The notes under the pieces: model-generated
Told to the model about the DNA's origin: nothing
Databases searched by the model: none
What the model saw: only the letters and a program-made list of their open reading frames with translations
Assembly (NCBI GenBank): GCA_009746045.1
Contig: RPFO01001945.1
Coordinates: 94,154-158,153, forward strand
Direction: 5' to 3'
Source of the DNA: Mesostigma viride
Lineage: Eukaryota; Streptophyta; Mesostigmatophyceae; Mesostigmatales; Mesostigmataceae
DNA length: 64,000 bases
Program-made: the position numbers and the translations under genes
Shown here: one piece after another, positions 31,172 through 41,400 of the stretch
How positions within the stretch are numbered: position 1 is the stretch's first letter
Layout: each line of letters starts with the position of its first letter

Positions 31172-32121
31172 ATACATAATTGCTTATATGATTCCTTGCT
31201 GCTAGCTACTAAGTTTTCTTATTTTCTGTGCTTTCCGCGGAATCTCAAATTTTGGGCAGCTAGCGTTTTCAAGTTTGTTGCCCGGCCTTCTGACGACAAC
31301 GTAATTGCTTACATTGTCCCCGCCATCGGCATGTAGTCAAGTGTGCAAGCTAGTCATGGCTTCGCTTTTAGAGGGGCGTAATTATTAATGAACTTTAAAT
31401 AAAATGATGAGGCCACCAATGAGCAATTGCGAATGAGCCATAATCCTTATTATTCGTTCATGACGGAATCACGGAAACTAGGAAGCCAAACATTACTAAG
31501 TCGGTCGTGAGAAGTAATACTGCGCCAATACAACAAATTAAGTAAGTTCAAAGCACACAGTGCTTTTTTTTGAATTTATTCTCGCGTGACGTAGTGATTT
31601 CATAAATTTAGTACGGCCGCTTACTGAAGCTTATGAGCTGACTAACTTTCAGTTGACTTTTGACTGAGTAACCTCACTTCATAGTCATAGACTGAAACTA
31701 ATTAGGTAACTATAATGCATCCTTAGTCTCATTATTTAACGCGTTAGTAAACACTACACCTTCATAGGTTTTTATACTTTTCATTTAAGTAGGAAGACAC
31801 AAGTGCAATTGAAGTATGATGAGAATGGGGCTGCCCGCCAGCAGGCCGGGCAGCCGGCGGCCCGGCGCCCGGCGCCGATGCCTGAGACGGAGACGCTCGC
31901 CCGCCTTGTGTACAGCCAGTACGGCGCCGCGCCGCGCTGACCCCACTGCCGGCAGGGTCATTTGCTGCACCAAAAAGCCAGCCCGCCACACGTGGCCGTG
32001 CCAAGCCCAATTTTAATTGGCTTAAAGCCACACATTGGCCGAGTAAACTGAAGTTTTCATAGTTCGAAACGCCACAAGTGGCCTAGCGCCACTAGTAGCG
32101 AAAACCTTAAAAAAAACACTG
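31172..32121. other. 3' non-coding part of the hAT element
   Basis: AT-rich sequence followed by a GC-rich subterminal patch (31830-31990) with several CCGCC/GGCGG motifs and GTGGC-type subterminal repeats (31985-32095) like those at the left end (28010-28200). Such clustered motifs are usual transposase-binding sites in hAT elements. No gene. Confidence 0.6.
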
Positions 32122-35100
32122 GATTAATCGTAGTAATCTAAACGCGAAACAAAGGGCAGATTCGGATTCAGCACGAAAAGGTACGTCTAGCCATCTCTTC
32201 TGAGGGGCGGAACAGCTAGCCGTCACTTGAAACGTGTGGGTAGAAGGAGCAGGCCTTACGAAATTCGTAAGTCCGCCCCTCGCCTCACTGTTTCTCGTGA
32301 CGGCTACCCCATTATGGCATTCGGTCAGTGAGCCACGGCTCGGATTCGAAAACCCATCGGCAGGATGGACTAGGCCTGGGCCCCTCCACCTGGGTGGGCG
32401 AGTAGTCTCCTTGGAGCGTGACCTCCTGTACCCTCGGTTACCCTTTCACAGGCGCAATGACTATGGAATAGTTATCGCCACACCAGGTGATCCGCTATCA
32501 CCAAGACACCTCCATAACGACTTTTCTCAATACCTGCTGCCATTACCCAAACGTGGGTGTAATGCAGCCTTTCCAATCGCTTTGGTTCTGCTCACAGCAC
32601 ACTGCACAGTAGGTCTCTCTTTTAATGACTATCTCACGCCCACGCCCTGTGCATGTTGTGCCGTGTCTTTCACCTTTCGCAGGTCCAATCTCACCACGCC
32701 ATGGGGACCTACACGGAACCTACCCGGCCTGGTCCGCTGGAGCCCTGCAATGACATGAGTCAACTAACACTGGTATCGTGGAATGTCAGGGGGCTGAACA
32801 CATACGGGTCACACACACCAGGGCAGGGACAGCGAATACCTCGCACACGAGAATTAGCAAATGCATTACACAACTTGCTCGAGCGCTACGTGGGCCCCTC
32901 GCATGAAATTTGGATAGGACTGCAGGAACATAAAATCCAAGAAGCTGCCACACGCACCGCCCTTAGAGCTGCTAGAGCACTTGCACCTAGGACAGTTCAC
33001 CGTTGGGCATGGGCACGCGGTACACAAGGGGGCACTGCCCTCATTCAATACCGTAAACCTCCCAACCCTACGCTGACATGCCAGGACTGGGCTATAGCTA
33101 CCGACACAGCGGAGGCTAGATGGCAGGGCCGTTGGACGCGGCAGTCCATTACATGGGCAGGAAATAAGGGATACATTATTAGTGTATATGCCCCAACCGA
33201 GCCAACGGATCAAGCCTCATTCTACCCTTCCCTCTTCAAAATGGCCGCTGACCTTATCTCACAGGGGTTCGAAATTGCGTTGATGGGCGATTTCAATATA
33301 GACCTGGATGAACACCCCCCTATACGCACAGCGGCCTTCAGTAAACAGATCATGGACCTGAACTTACAGGATGTCATCCGCTCACGAGACCACGGGCCCA
33401 CTTGGCTGGCCACACGTTTAAATGTACGCACTACTCGTCGTCTTGATAAAATCTACATCACACCCGCATGGGCGGACCTAGTTTGCTACGCATCGGTCGA
33501 CCGTTCTGTTAATTTTTCTGATCACTACCCACTCATCGTTACCCTTGCCCATCACACCAACTCCGCCCGGGGCCCCGGCATTCCCCGCTTAAACAAACAC
33601 CTACTCGCGGACGATAAGTACTACCTTGAGATCATGACACGCTGGCAGTCGTGGAGAGCCAGCAAGGGTAGCTACACAGACTGCTGCAGCTGGATGCAGG
33701 AGGGCCTAGCTAACATTCTAGAATTTTCCCAACTGTATTCACAAAATATCCGCCGCCAGAAAGGACAGGACTATCGGTACTACCAACGCATAGTGAATAA
33801 ACTCCAAGCGAAGCCTACCCTGTATCAATCGGAACTAACAAAACTTCAAAGAGCTCAGACCGAACTTGACAAACTACGTTTCGAGCGTCACACATTAGCA
33901 CTAGACTCAGAAAATCTGTGGTGGCACCAGGTAGGAGAAAGAATGACCAAAGAGTTCTTTGCTCTGATTCCTACCCCTAAAGCTCACTCCTCTATCACGG
34001 AAATCCAAGACGAACACGGCAGCCACCGAGACATCACCTCCATACTACAGAGTGGTCACCGTTACTACTCAGCTCTCTTTCTAAACGAACCCCATCCTGA
34101 CTCATCTGCAGCCATGCAAAAAATCCTACATGCCATTCCCCGTCGCCTTACACCAGCTCAACAGCAGGAACTCGATCAAATCCCCTCCATGGAAGAGGCC
34201 ACAACAGCTATGGAACACATCAAAACCGGTAGCGCCCCCGGGGTCGACGGTCTGCCTATTGAATTCTGGAAAACGTTCTGGTCCCTTCTACACATAGATT
34301 TCTACGAATGTATTCTTGAAATTTGGCGGCACGGTAAGGTGAGCGGCAGATGGGCTGAATCTGCGCTTATCTTACTGTACAAAAAAGGAGACAAGACTCT
34401 ATGGAAAAACTACCGCCCAATCCGTCTCCTTACGGTAGCGTACAAAATCATCAGTAAAATAATCCAACGACGCTTATACACCGTCCTAGACTTCCTCATT
34501 GGTCCGGAGCAAGTGGGCTTTAGGGCCAATCTCCACATCAACGACAGCATTACCCTCATCATGGACATTGTGGAAAAAGCCTGGCGCGACGATATAGAGG
34601 GTTTCATATTGTTTTGGGATTTTGAAAAAGCCTTTGACCGTATGTGCTGGGAATACCTAGAACACATTCTAACCGCACTAGGATTTGGCCCACAACTCAT
34701 GACCGTCATTATGGGTATGATCAAATCCCTGGCTTGGTATTTACTAATAGACGGACACAAGTCAGCGACCGGCGCTAGCTCACGATCGCTACCACAAGGA
34801 GATTGCATGTCCCCTATTCTATTTCTCTTGGCCCACGCAGGACTCTACTGGCTACACCAGAACGATCCTCGCATTCGGGGCTTCCCGACAGGTAACGGTA
34901 AAGGTATATTCCAAACGGCTTATGTGGATGACACAACAAATGTTTGTATCTCTCTGCCTGAAGTGCATGCTGTCATGGATAATATCACTACCTATTCTGT
35001 TGCCACACAACAACGATGCAATGTGCTCAAGTCCACGGGACTGCATATCGGCAAAACCAACACCCTACGCTACGCCCTCCCCAACCTGGCTGTGACCTGG

Positions 35101-37282
35101 GTCAAGCCGGGGGATCACCACCTTTTGCACAATTGTCCCATCGGCTGCACACCCGAGGGACGCTTGGCTGAACAACGTTCTTTCATGTATGATGAAACCA
35201 ACCACGTGGGCAAGCTTGCAGGCGTTCTCCTTACCGCAGGGCGCTGGGGGGCCGTCCACCGCATGAGCCTACGAGGGCGAACCCTGATCGTCAACCAACT
35301 GTTGTTCTCTAAGGTCTTGTATTATTGCCAAGCACACCCACCCAATGATGCCACCACACAGCTCATCCAACGCCTTGGCAGCAATTTTGTCTGGAAACAG
35401 AAAGGCTTAATCTCCCACACGGTCCACGGATGGATCAACAGAGAGATGTCCTTCATGTCATGGGTGCACGGGGGCCTCGGGCTCCACAACATACAATGGC
35501 GTCTGTGGTCGCTGTATGCTAAACAAGTGATATCCGTTTTTATGGGCGTTAACACACACCCTGGCTGCATGCTTGCACGTGAAACGCTAGCCTCTCTTTC
35601 CACCCATGCTAGTGGCACCTCGTGGCAACTGGGGGCGGGCATACTGGGCAGCACCCTTATTTCGTACAAAGGACTCCCATGGTATTGGCAGCGCATATGG
35701 ACAGGTTACAATAAGCTCAAGCCGGGTCGCCTAGTCTTTCCTACTACTAGAGAGGAGGTGGCACGGCAGCCACTCTTTTTTAATGACTTAATCACAGACG
35801 CTACTAACAAGCCCCTGGGCACTCTCCACGGACACAACCCGTATGATGGCTTTCTGCGCGCGTCACCGCCGATTGTCAGGGTGCTGGACCTCTACCTGGG
35901 GCACGGCGCTGCGTACCGACGGCTCAGCTACGACGAGGTCAGCACTTGGGTCTCCCACATGCCCTCCCTGCAAGCGTGGCAAACTCTTATAAGTGCGATA
36001 CCAGCGGCGTGGCATGCATTGATGACTGCCCCACGCAAGCCAATTATAACCGGCGACTGGGTTAGCTTCTACGCCGACGGAGTCACGCCTGCGTGCAAGG
36101 GTTTAGTCGTGACGGTTCTGCCACCTGAGGGGCTCCAACTACAACTGCTGGACGCTATTTCTGGCCACAATGGGTGTCTGTATCAACTATCCACCTTATA
36201 TGCGTACACGCCAGCTTCCCAGTGTCACCGCATACGCGTAGTCCCATGGTCTGTGCCAAGATCTTGCATGATCCAGCCGGACCCATTATCCCCGGTTGAG
36301 AGCATTACATGGCTACACGTGGGCAACACACGGCTCGATCTACTACATCTGGACCCGGTTGAATTTGGATGGGTCTTAACCAAGGGGGACATCAGAACCA
36401 GCAAATGTATCTTTGAGTACACCGCAGATTGGGGTTATGATATCTTGTTGCATATGTACCATCAGCCCCACCCGGGCCGAGCCCGCTGGGGAATACATTG
36501 GCCGGGCTACACTTGGGTTAAGATGATTACCCTGGCGGTAGACCACCCTCTCGTGGACCGCAGGGCCACTGATGTACAACACCTTTTGATGCATAGGGCG
36601 ATAGGGGTCTGCGCCATGCTCCACGAGCGTTTTGGTCATGATGCATCATGCCTGTGCACGCACCCTAGTGAAACCATTGAGCACAGGTTTCTTTACTGTA
36701 ATCTCCCTGGGGTTTGGACGTGGCTCATTAACATCTGGGCCGCATGGACGGCATCGCCACCCACTCTCCCAATCAGCGTGCGTACCATCATTTTCGGTAT
36801 TGCTGGCACACCAGGGTCCGAGCTTTCAGTTTCCCAAGCAGAATGGATATGGCTACGCACTACTATGCTATACGCGATCTGGACCATACGCAACGAGACA
36901 GTCTTTAAGGTCCGCGAGGAGTATACCCGCGGCGGCGTAGTCCGGCGCTTTATATACCTATGGAATGCGGCTATGCGCCGCTACTGGCTGTTAGCTCAGG
37001 AACAACACAGGGTGTGGGACCCAGGGCCCAATAACGACAAGCCCAGCCCGCTCCAGCTTTTTCATGATCTACTGGGCCGTAATCAGGTATTCACCAGTAT
37101 GCCTCATGGCGACATCACTCAGGTCCAATGGCTTCCCTGGTCTAATAACGCGCCCTATTAGCCTTTCACCTGTCACCGCCACACGTGTGCGTGCCCACCT
37201 TCATTAGGATTCGCTGATACTCATTTCCCCTCTCACCTCTTTGGTCCATAATTGGCTAATAAAATATACCCATTTCCCCGAA
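32122..37282 (+). mobile_element. L1/Tx1-like LINE retrotransposon, near-complete
   Basis: The target-site duplication AAAAAAAACACTG is at 32109-32121 and 37283-37295, merged with the poly(A) tail. The element therefore landed precisely at the hAT right terminus. It has about 530-630 bp of 5' sequence, one long ORF2 and about 120 bp of 3' UTR ending ACCCATTTCCCCG plus A. No ORF1 gene is present upstream, so it is either a single-ORF element or 5'-truncated. A 3' fragment of the same family lies at 26938-27950. The frame is fully open, suggesting recent activity. Confidence 0.92.
32755..37161 (+). CDS. LINE ORF2: APE-type endonuclease and reverse transcriptase
   Basis: The frame is open from 32653; ATG 32755 (MSQLTLVSWNVRGLN) is the likelier start because it falls right before the endonuclease. 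The APE-like endonuclease (first 270 residues) shows SWNVRGLN, LQEHKI, SVYAPTEP, LMGDFNIDLDE and FSDHYPLIV. The reverse transcriptase (about 34200-35050) shows APGVDGLPIEFW, YRPIRLL, FWDFEKAFDR, LPQGDCMSPILF and YVDDTT, where the usual FADD box is YVDD. Near the C-terminus CLCTHPSETIEHRFLYC is a zf-RVT-type Cys/His motif. The protein nicks target DNA and copies element RNA from the nick. Box wording is closest to the L1/Tx1 group. About 1468 residues from this start. Confidence 0.93.
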   Translation: MSQLTLVSWNVRGLNTYGSHTPGQGQRIPRTRELANALHNLLERYVGPSHEIWIGLQEHKIQEAATRTALRAARALAPRTVHRWAWARGTQGGTALIQYRKPPNPTLTCQDWAIATDTAEARWQGRWTRQSITWAGNKGYIISVYAPTEPTDQASFYPSLFKMAADLISQGFEIALMGDFNIDLDEHPPIRTAAFSKQIMDLNLQDVIRSRDHGPTWLATRLNVRTTRRLDKIYITPAWADLVCYASVDRSVNFSDHYPLIVTLAHHTNSARGPGIPRLNKHLLADDKYYLEIMTRWQSWRASKGSYTDCCSWMQEGLANILEFSQLYSQNIRRQKGQDYRYYQRIVNKLQAKPTLYQSELTKLQRAQTELDKLRFERHTLALDSENLWWHQVGERMTKEFFALIPTPKAHSSITEIQDEHGSHRDITSILQSGHRYYSALFLNEPHPDSSAAMQKILHAIPRRLTPAQQQELDQIPSMEEATTAMEHIKTGSAPGVDGLPIEFWKTFWSLLHIDFYECILEIWRHGKVSGRWAESALILLYKKGDKTLWKNYRPIRLLTVAYKIISKIIQRRLYTVLDFLIGPEQVGFRANLHINDSITLIMDIVEKAWRDDIEGFILFWDFEKAFDRMCWEYLEHILTALGFGPQLMTVIMGMIKSLAWYLLIDGHKSATGASSRSLPQGDCMSPILFLLAHAGLYWLHQNDPRIRGFPTGNGKGIFQTAYVDDTTNVCISLPEVHAVMDNITTYSVATQQRCNVLKSTGLHIGKTNTLRYALPNLAVTWVKPGDHHLLHNCPIGCTPEGRLAEQRSFMYDETNHVGKLAGVLLTAGRWGAVHRMSLRGRTLIVNQLLFSKVLYYCQAHPPNDATTQLIQRLGSNFVWKQKGLISHTVHGWINREMSFMSWVHGGLGLHNIQWRLWSLYAKQVISVFMGVNTHPGCMLARETLASLSTHASGTSWQLGAGILGSTLISYKGLPWYWQRIWTGYNKLKPGRLVFPTTREEVARQPLFFNDLITDATNKPLGTLHGHNPYDGFLRASPPIVRVLDLYLGHGAAYRRLSYDEVSTWVSHMPSLQAWQTLISAIPAAWHALMTAPRKPIITGDWVSFYADGVTPACKGLVVTVLPPEGLQLQLLDAISGHNGCLYQLSTLYAYTPASQCHRIRVVPWSVPRSCMIQPDPLSPVESITWLHVGNTRLDLLHLDPVEFGWVLTKGDIRTSKCIFEYTADWGYDILLHMYHQPHPGRARWGIHWPGYTWVKMITLAVDHPLVDRRATDVQHLLMHRAIGVCAMLHERFGHDASCLCTHPSETIEHRFLYCNLPGVWTWLINIWAAWTASPPTLPISVRTIIFGIAGTPGSELSVSQAEWIWLRTTMLYAIWTIRNETVFKVREEYTRGGVVRRFIYLWNAAMRRYWLLAQEQHRVWDPGPNNDKPSPLQLFHDLLGRNQVFTSMPHGDITQVQWLPWSNNAPY

Positions 37283-37303
37283 AAAAAAAACACTGGGTGC
37301 AAC

Positions 37304-38420
37304 CGGTGCGTGATAATTAATTAATTATGGCTTTTACACGATGCAGCTTCTGCTGGCGGCTGACACGAACTGCGAGGAGCGCCGACGGGAATCTCCTCGA
37401 TGTTGGACTGAAGGTTGGCGGAGCTGTTGGCGGCGCCGCTGTTGATGCAGATCCCAGATTATTCTTCGCCCCTGATTCGCCTATCTGTTTCCTGCTGGCT
37501 GATAAGGACAACAAATACAGCAGCTCTATTTTCAGGGAAAACTTCCCTTGCGCATCGAATGTGTCGTGGGGTGCACACGTTCGCGGCGCTACCAGCCTCT
37601 ACCAGCATACCACGTGGCCGGCTTGAGGTGGCGGGGACCACACGTAACTTTTGCACGAGGGACACGACGACACAGATTATGCAATACAGTGCATCACTAG
37701 ATGAATATTGAGGGCACTCGGCCGTGGCGAGCACGAAGCCGATGCAAAATACCAGCTACTGCATGGCAGGCACGCGGCTAGAGTGGCGGAAATGATGCAG
37801 GGAGGTGCGATCTAAGACCGGGCGTAGCTTGCATGTTCGCATAAGAAGCATGGCGAAGTCTGTAGCCTTGGTAGCATGCCCCTCTGTACCCCGTATCACG
37901 AATTGTTTGTTGCCCACCGCCCCATTCGAGCGTCAGACCTCAAGGCCCTCGCCGCCCCTAAGGTTACCTGGACATGACGTAGCTCGTATCATAATCCCCG
38001 AGACACGCGACTCCTACCATCGGAAAAGTAAACGGGCAATCTCCTTGATCCAGCTGCGGCAGAATTACCCTACATGTTTATCCCAGGTAATTAATTGCAA
38101 GGGTTACTAAATTCGTTAGGCATAGACCTGCCACCGTCGATTGTGATCGCAGTCCGCCATGTCCATGTCTTTTAGTATAACTTTTAGAGAAGCAGGATGT
38201 ATAAGGGCAAGGCGTCTGCGTGGGTAATTTGTAATGCCATTAGATATGGCCGCAATTTCACTGAGTATGTCTATGGCCTCGCCACAATATGTTGCGCTTT
38301 CGTCTTGCCCGACTAGTTCTCCCAAGTATATAGTGGGCTGCCTTTGTTTCCCTCCGCTCGAAGGATATGCACGACCCGAGATTTGACCGTTACACGCATG
38401 CGCTGTGTCCGTACTGAGCC
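37304..38420. other. Segment between the nested transposons and the zinc-knuckle gene
   Basis: It begins with the sequence that follows the insertion site in copy A (CGGTGCGTGATAATTA) and then leaves the duplication. Short frames occur, such as 37327-37626 plus and 38116-38433 minus (105 residues, starting 13 bp inside the plus-strand ATG at 38421), but none has a recognisable domain. Their codon use is AT-rich, unlike the host genes. A promoter for the gene at 38421 would lie here; no TATA box stands out. Confidence 0.45.
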
Positions 38421-41400
38421 ATGCAGCCGCCATCGTATGCCGCTGAGACTGGCAGCGGCGGCGAATCGCCGCTGTGGAGGCGGATGCCGCCCAATCCGGC
38501 CGCTCCCGACACCAGCAGACTCGGGCGCCGGCAAGGGTCAGTGAGGCGAATGCTGGTGCTGGCCATCCTTATGCTTGCAGCCTGTCTCCTTTTGCCATTT
38601 CGTGACAAAAGTGTTTGCTGTCGCCTCTCAGGTTCTCCTTCCCTCGATTTCTTTTGCATCCTAGTCAGCAACGTAGACTCCCAGCAGGCTCAAAACCCGA
38701 TCTCCATATTGCTGCCTGCTTGCCTGGCCTGTATTTTTTGTGGCACATGGAGAGGTTTCAAACTGTGAAAAGTCTATGCTTTGCATGAGGGCCCAAAAGT
38801 GGAGACTGAAAGGCTCGATGAAATCCATGTCGCAGCTCGGTTCGACCCTGGCTTACCTACTTTTGGTCATTCATTTGGCTGTTTAGATGTTTATCCTATA
38901 GTATTTCGACTCGTGCTCGACCCACGTAATGAGTTGCTCCATTAGTTGTATCCGTCTGTTCCAGTCATACAAAATACTATGCATGGCTCTAATTCATTTG
39001 CTGAACTCTTTCAAGGCATTTGCACAGCGATTCGATCATGGTTTTTGCACTAAGCGCCATGTGGCCTTTTGAACTACAGAAACTACCTTTGACCCGGCCT
39101 GTGTGTGGCTTTTAGCCAATAATTCTTGGGCTAGGCCTGGCCTCGTGTGGCAACTGGTGGGCGGCCAGGGTCATCTCGCTTCCCTGGTCACACAGTGCTC
39201 CCTTCTAAACCTGTCACCTGCCACTGGCGGGCAGCCTTCTGAGCGGCTGAGTCCCGAGCACAGAATCTTCAAGTATACTGTCGCGTGGCGCGGCGCTTAC
39301 TGACCAGTGAGCTAGTGAACATCAGGCGACCAACGCACGCGAGTCGACAGCCACTGGCCACTGGGCAATTGTTGACTGGCGGAAGCTACTAGTCAAGAGA
39401 TTCCAAAGAACCATTTGCGGTTCGTTTCGGAATCGGGTTGTCTGGAGGATTTGAACTACTTTAGGCCGGCAAGCCGCTTTTTGCTCAAGCTTCCGCGTCC
39501 CCAGAAGCTTCCGCGTCCCCAGAAAGCAAGATTCCGGTTGGGGTCTGGGATTCTGTGATCGCTGAAGCGACATGGTGACACGGCGTGCAAAATAGCTTTG
39601 GCGGTGTACGACATCGTACGACCATGACCGGAAACCTGGCGTGCGCCAGGAATCCCGGCTCACCAAGATTCTTTGGGCTTGAAACTGGCTTGAACAAAAT
39701 TTGTTCCCAAAAGTCAGTCATGCCGGACTTTTGTTGGCGTTTCCCAGTCAGATCTGGACCAGTCCAGGTTCAGAGCGCCGCGCTCAAGGCCGGGAGCCCA
39801 AAACTAAATAGAAACGGAGACAATGCCAGTTCCCCGGAATATGCGAGTAGCACTACTAGGAAGACTTGCGGCGGAGGGCCGGCTGGAACTCATGTTGACA
39901 CGGCCAAGTGTGGCGTCACTAGGTAGTAGCTTTGGATTCAAGACGGCCATTATGTGGTGACCAGCAATTGCCAAGTAGCACAGCACTGCCACTTTGTGGC
40001 ATCTTGGGAGCTGTCATTTGGGGGTGTGACCGCCTCAGTTTGCTTTAACTGGTGCTACACCGTTTGGCGCTAAAACTGGCGCTACGCACGTTTGGCGAGC
40101 AAACGCCCCTAATCAAAACCCTGCATGTGCAAGACTCAACATCAGTCATTTGCTCAAAGTATATAGATGGTGTCCTCAAATGATGTCAGCAATCTTCTTA
40201 TTCTCATTTTTTAATACTCTAGTACAATGACGATCGATTATGTTTGTGGCTCAACTCAGATGCATCCCATGCTCTGCTTGCTTCACCCATTTGCGTGACT
40301 TGCTCCACTCGGCGTATTTAACCAGCTCAGCTTTGCTCGCATTGCTTAGCTCTTGTTGCTCCGCTCACAGCGGCCGCCACCACCACCCATCCATATCCAC
40401 CCTGCCCCTGCCCGAGCTATCCATCATTGGCATCCATGCCAGCTCGCCTCGCCGTGTCCTTAACTATTTTTGGAATCCGTGGCGTGGCGGTGTTCGCGCT
40501 GTTTCAGTTCATGCTCATGCCGATGTTCATGTAAGAATGAGTTTCACCCTACTGTGTATTTGAACGTGATGCGAACCCGTTCATTCGCGTGTCCCTCTAC
40601 GTGGCATCGCCACACATGCCCGCAGGCCGCCCGTTGACATTGACGACGACAACGACGTGGACGAGAGCCGGTGGGAGGAGCGATGGCGTGCCCGCCACGA
40701 CACGGCGGCCGATGGCGCAGGTGTAGGCGACTTTGAGGGCAAGGGCCGGCGGTCCTCTTCCTCGTCATCGTCATCGGTGTCGTGGGAGCGTTCCAAGAAG
40801 CCACGGAAACGAGCGTCCCTGTCGGTGGACCACCGAGAGAAGATCAGCGCGGCGCTCAAAGTGAGTGGGTGGTTTTCGGATAACTCTCAAACTGGGTGGA
40901 TGGATTTCATGGTGGCTGCTCCAGTTGAGTGGATGGTTGTGGATATCATGGATGATATCGTGGATGGTGGCATGAATTGCTGAAAGTGAGTGGGTTGTCT
41001 CGGCATTGCGCTTGGTGAGGGAAAGGTGCCGGATGCCGCTTGACGTGGATGGACGGTTTTCGCAAGGCTGCGCAAGTGGAGTAAGTAGCGGTTAACTAGT
41101 AAAGCCATGAGGGCAGATGAGAGCGCCTCGAGTAGGTGAATGGTTTCAGACAGGCTTAAAGTGAGTAGTTATTAGTGATGGCGTATAACGGTTGTGATGG
41201 CAGAAGGGGCTCAATTTTATTGATGGCTATTTGATGGCGCTTAAAACTGAGTAGGTGGAAGTAAACCTCGACTTAAACCACGATCACGCAGGGCGCTCGA
41301 GTCAATCTTTGGTTCCTGATGGCCGCATATAATGTAATGTAATATAATGTGAGTTGATGGTCGCAAGGTACCTGGTGACCTGCGCTTGCAGTTTACGGGG

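Larger units (their letters stand above)
27999..32121 (+). mobile_element. hAT-superfamily DNA transposon
   Basis: The left end CAGTGTTTTTTTTAGTGGCG (27999) pairs with the right end TTAAAAAAAACACTG (inverse CAGTGTTTTTTTTAA, ending 32121). The 8-bp duplication GGTGCAAC is at 27991-27998 and at 37296-37303; the second copy is displaced because a LINE inserted at the right terminus. An 8-bp duplication and CAGTG-type ends are diagnostic of hAT. The element carries its own transposase, broken once by a frameshift. A degenerate, smaller relative seems to lie at 39037-40123. Confidence 0.92.

Noticed and set aside
32234-32758. Separate ORF1 gene upstream of the LINE ORF2
   Set aside because: The 174-residue frame lacks coiled-coil, RRM or zinc-knuckle features and overlaps the start of ORF2.
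38116-38433. 105-residue minus-strand frame starting at 38433
   Set aside because: It overlaps the proposed plus-strand start by 13 bp, uses AT-rich codons unlike the host genes and has no recognisable domain. It remains possible but is not supported.
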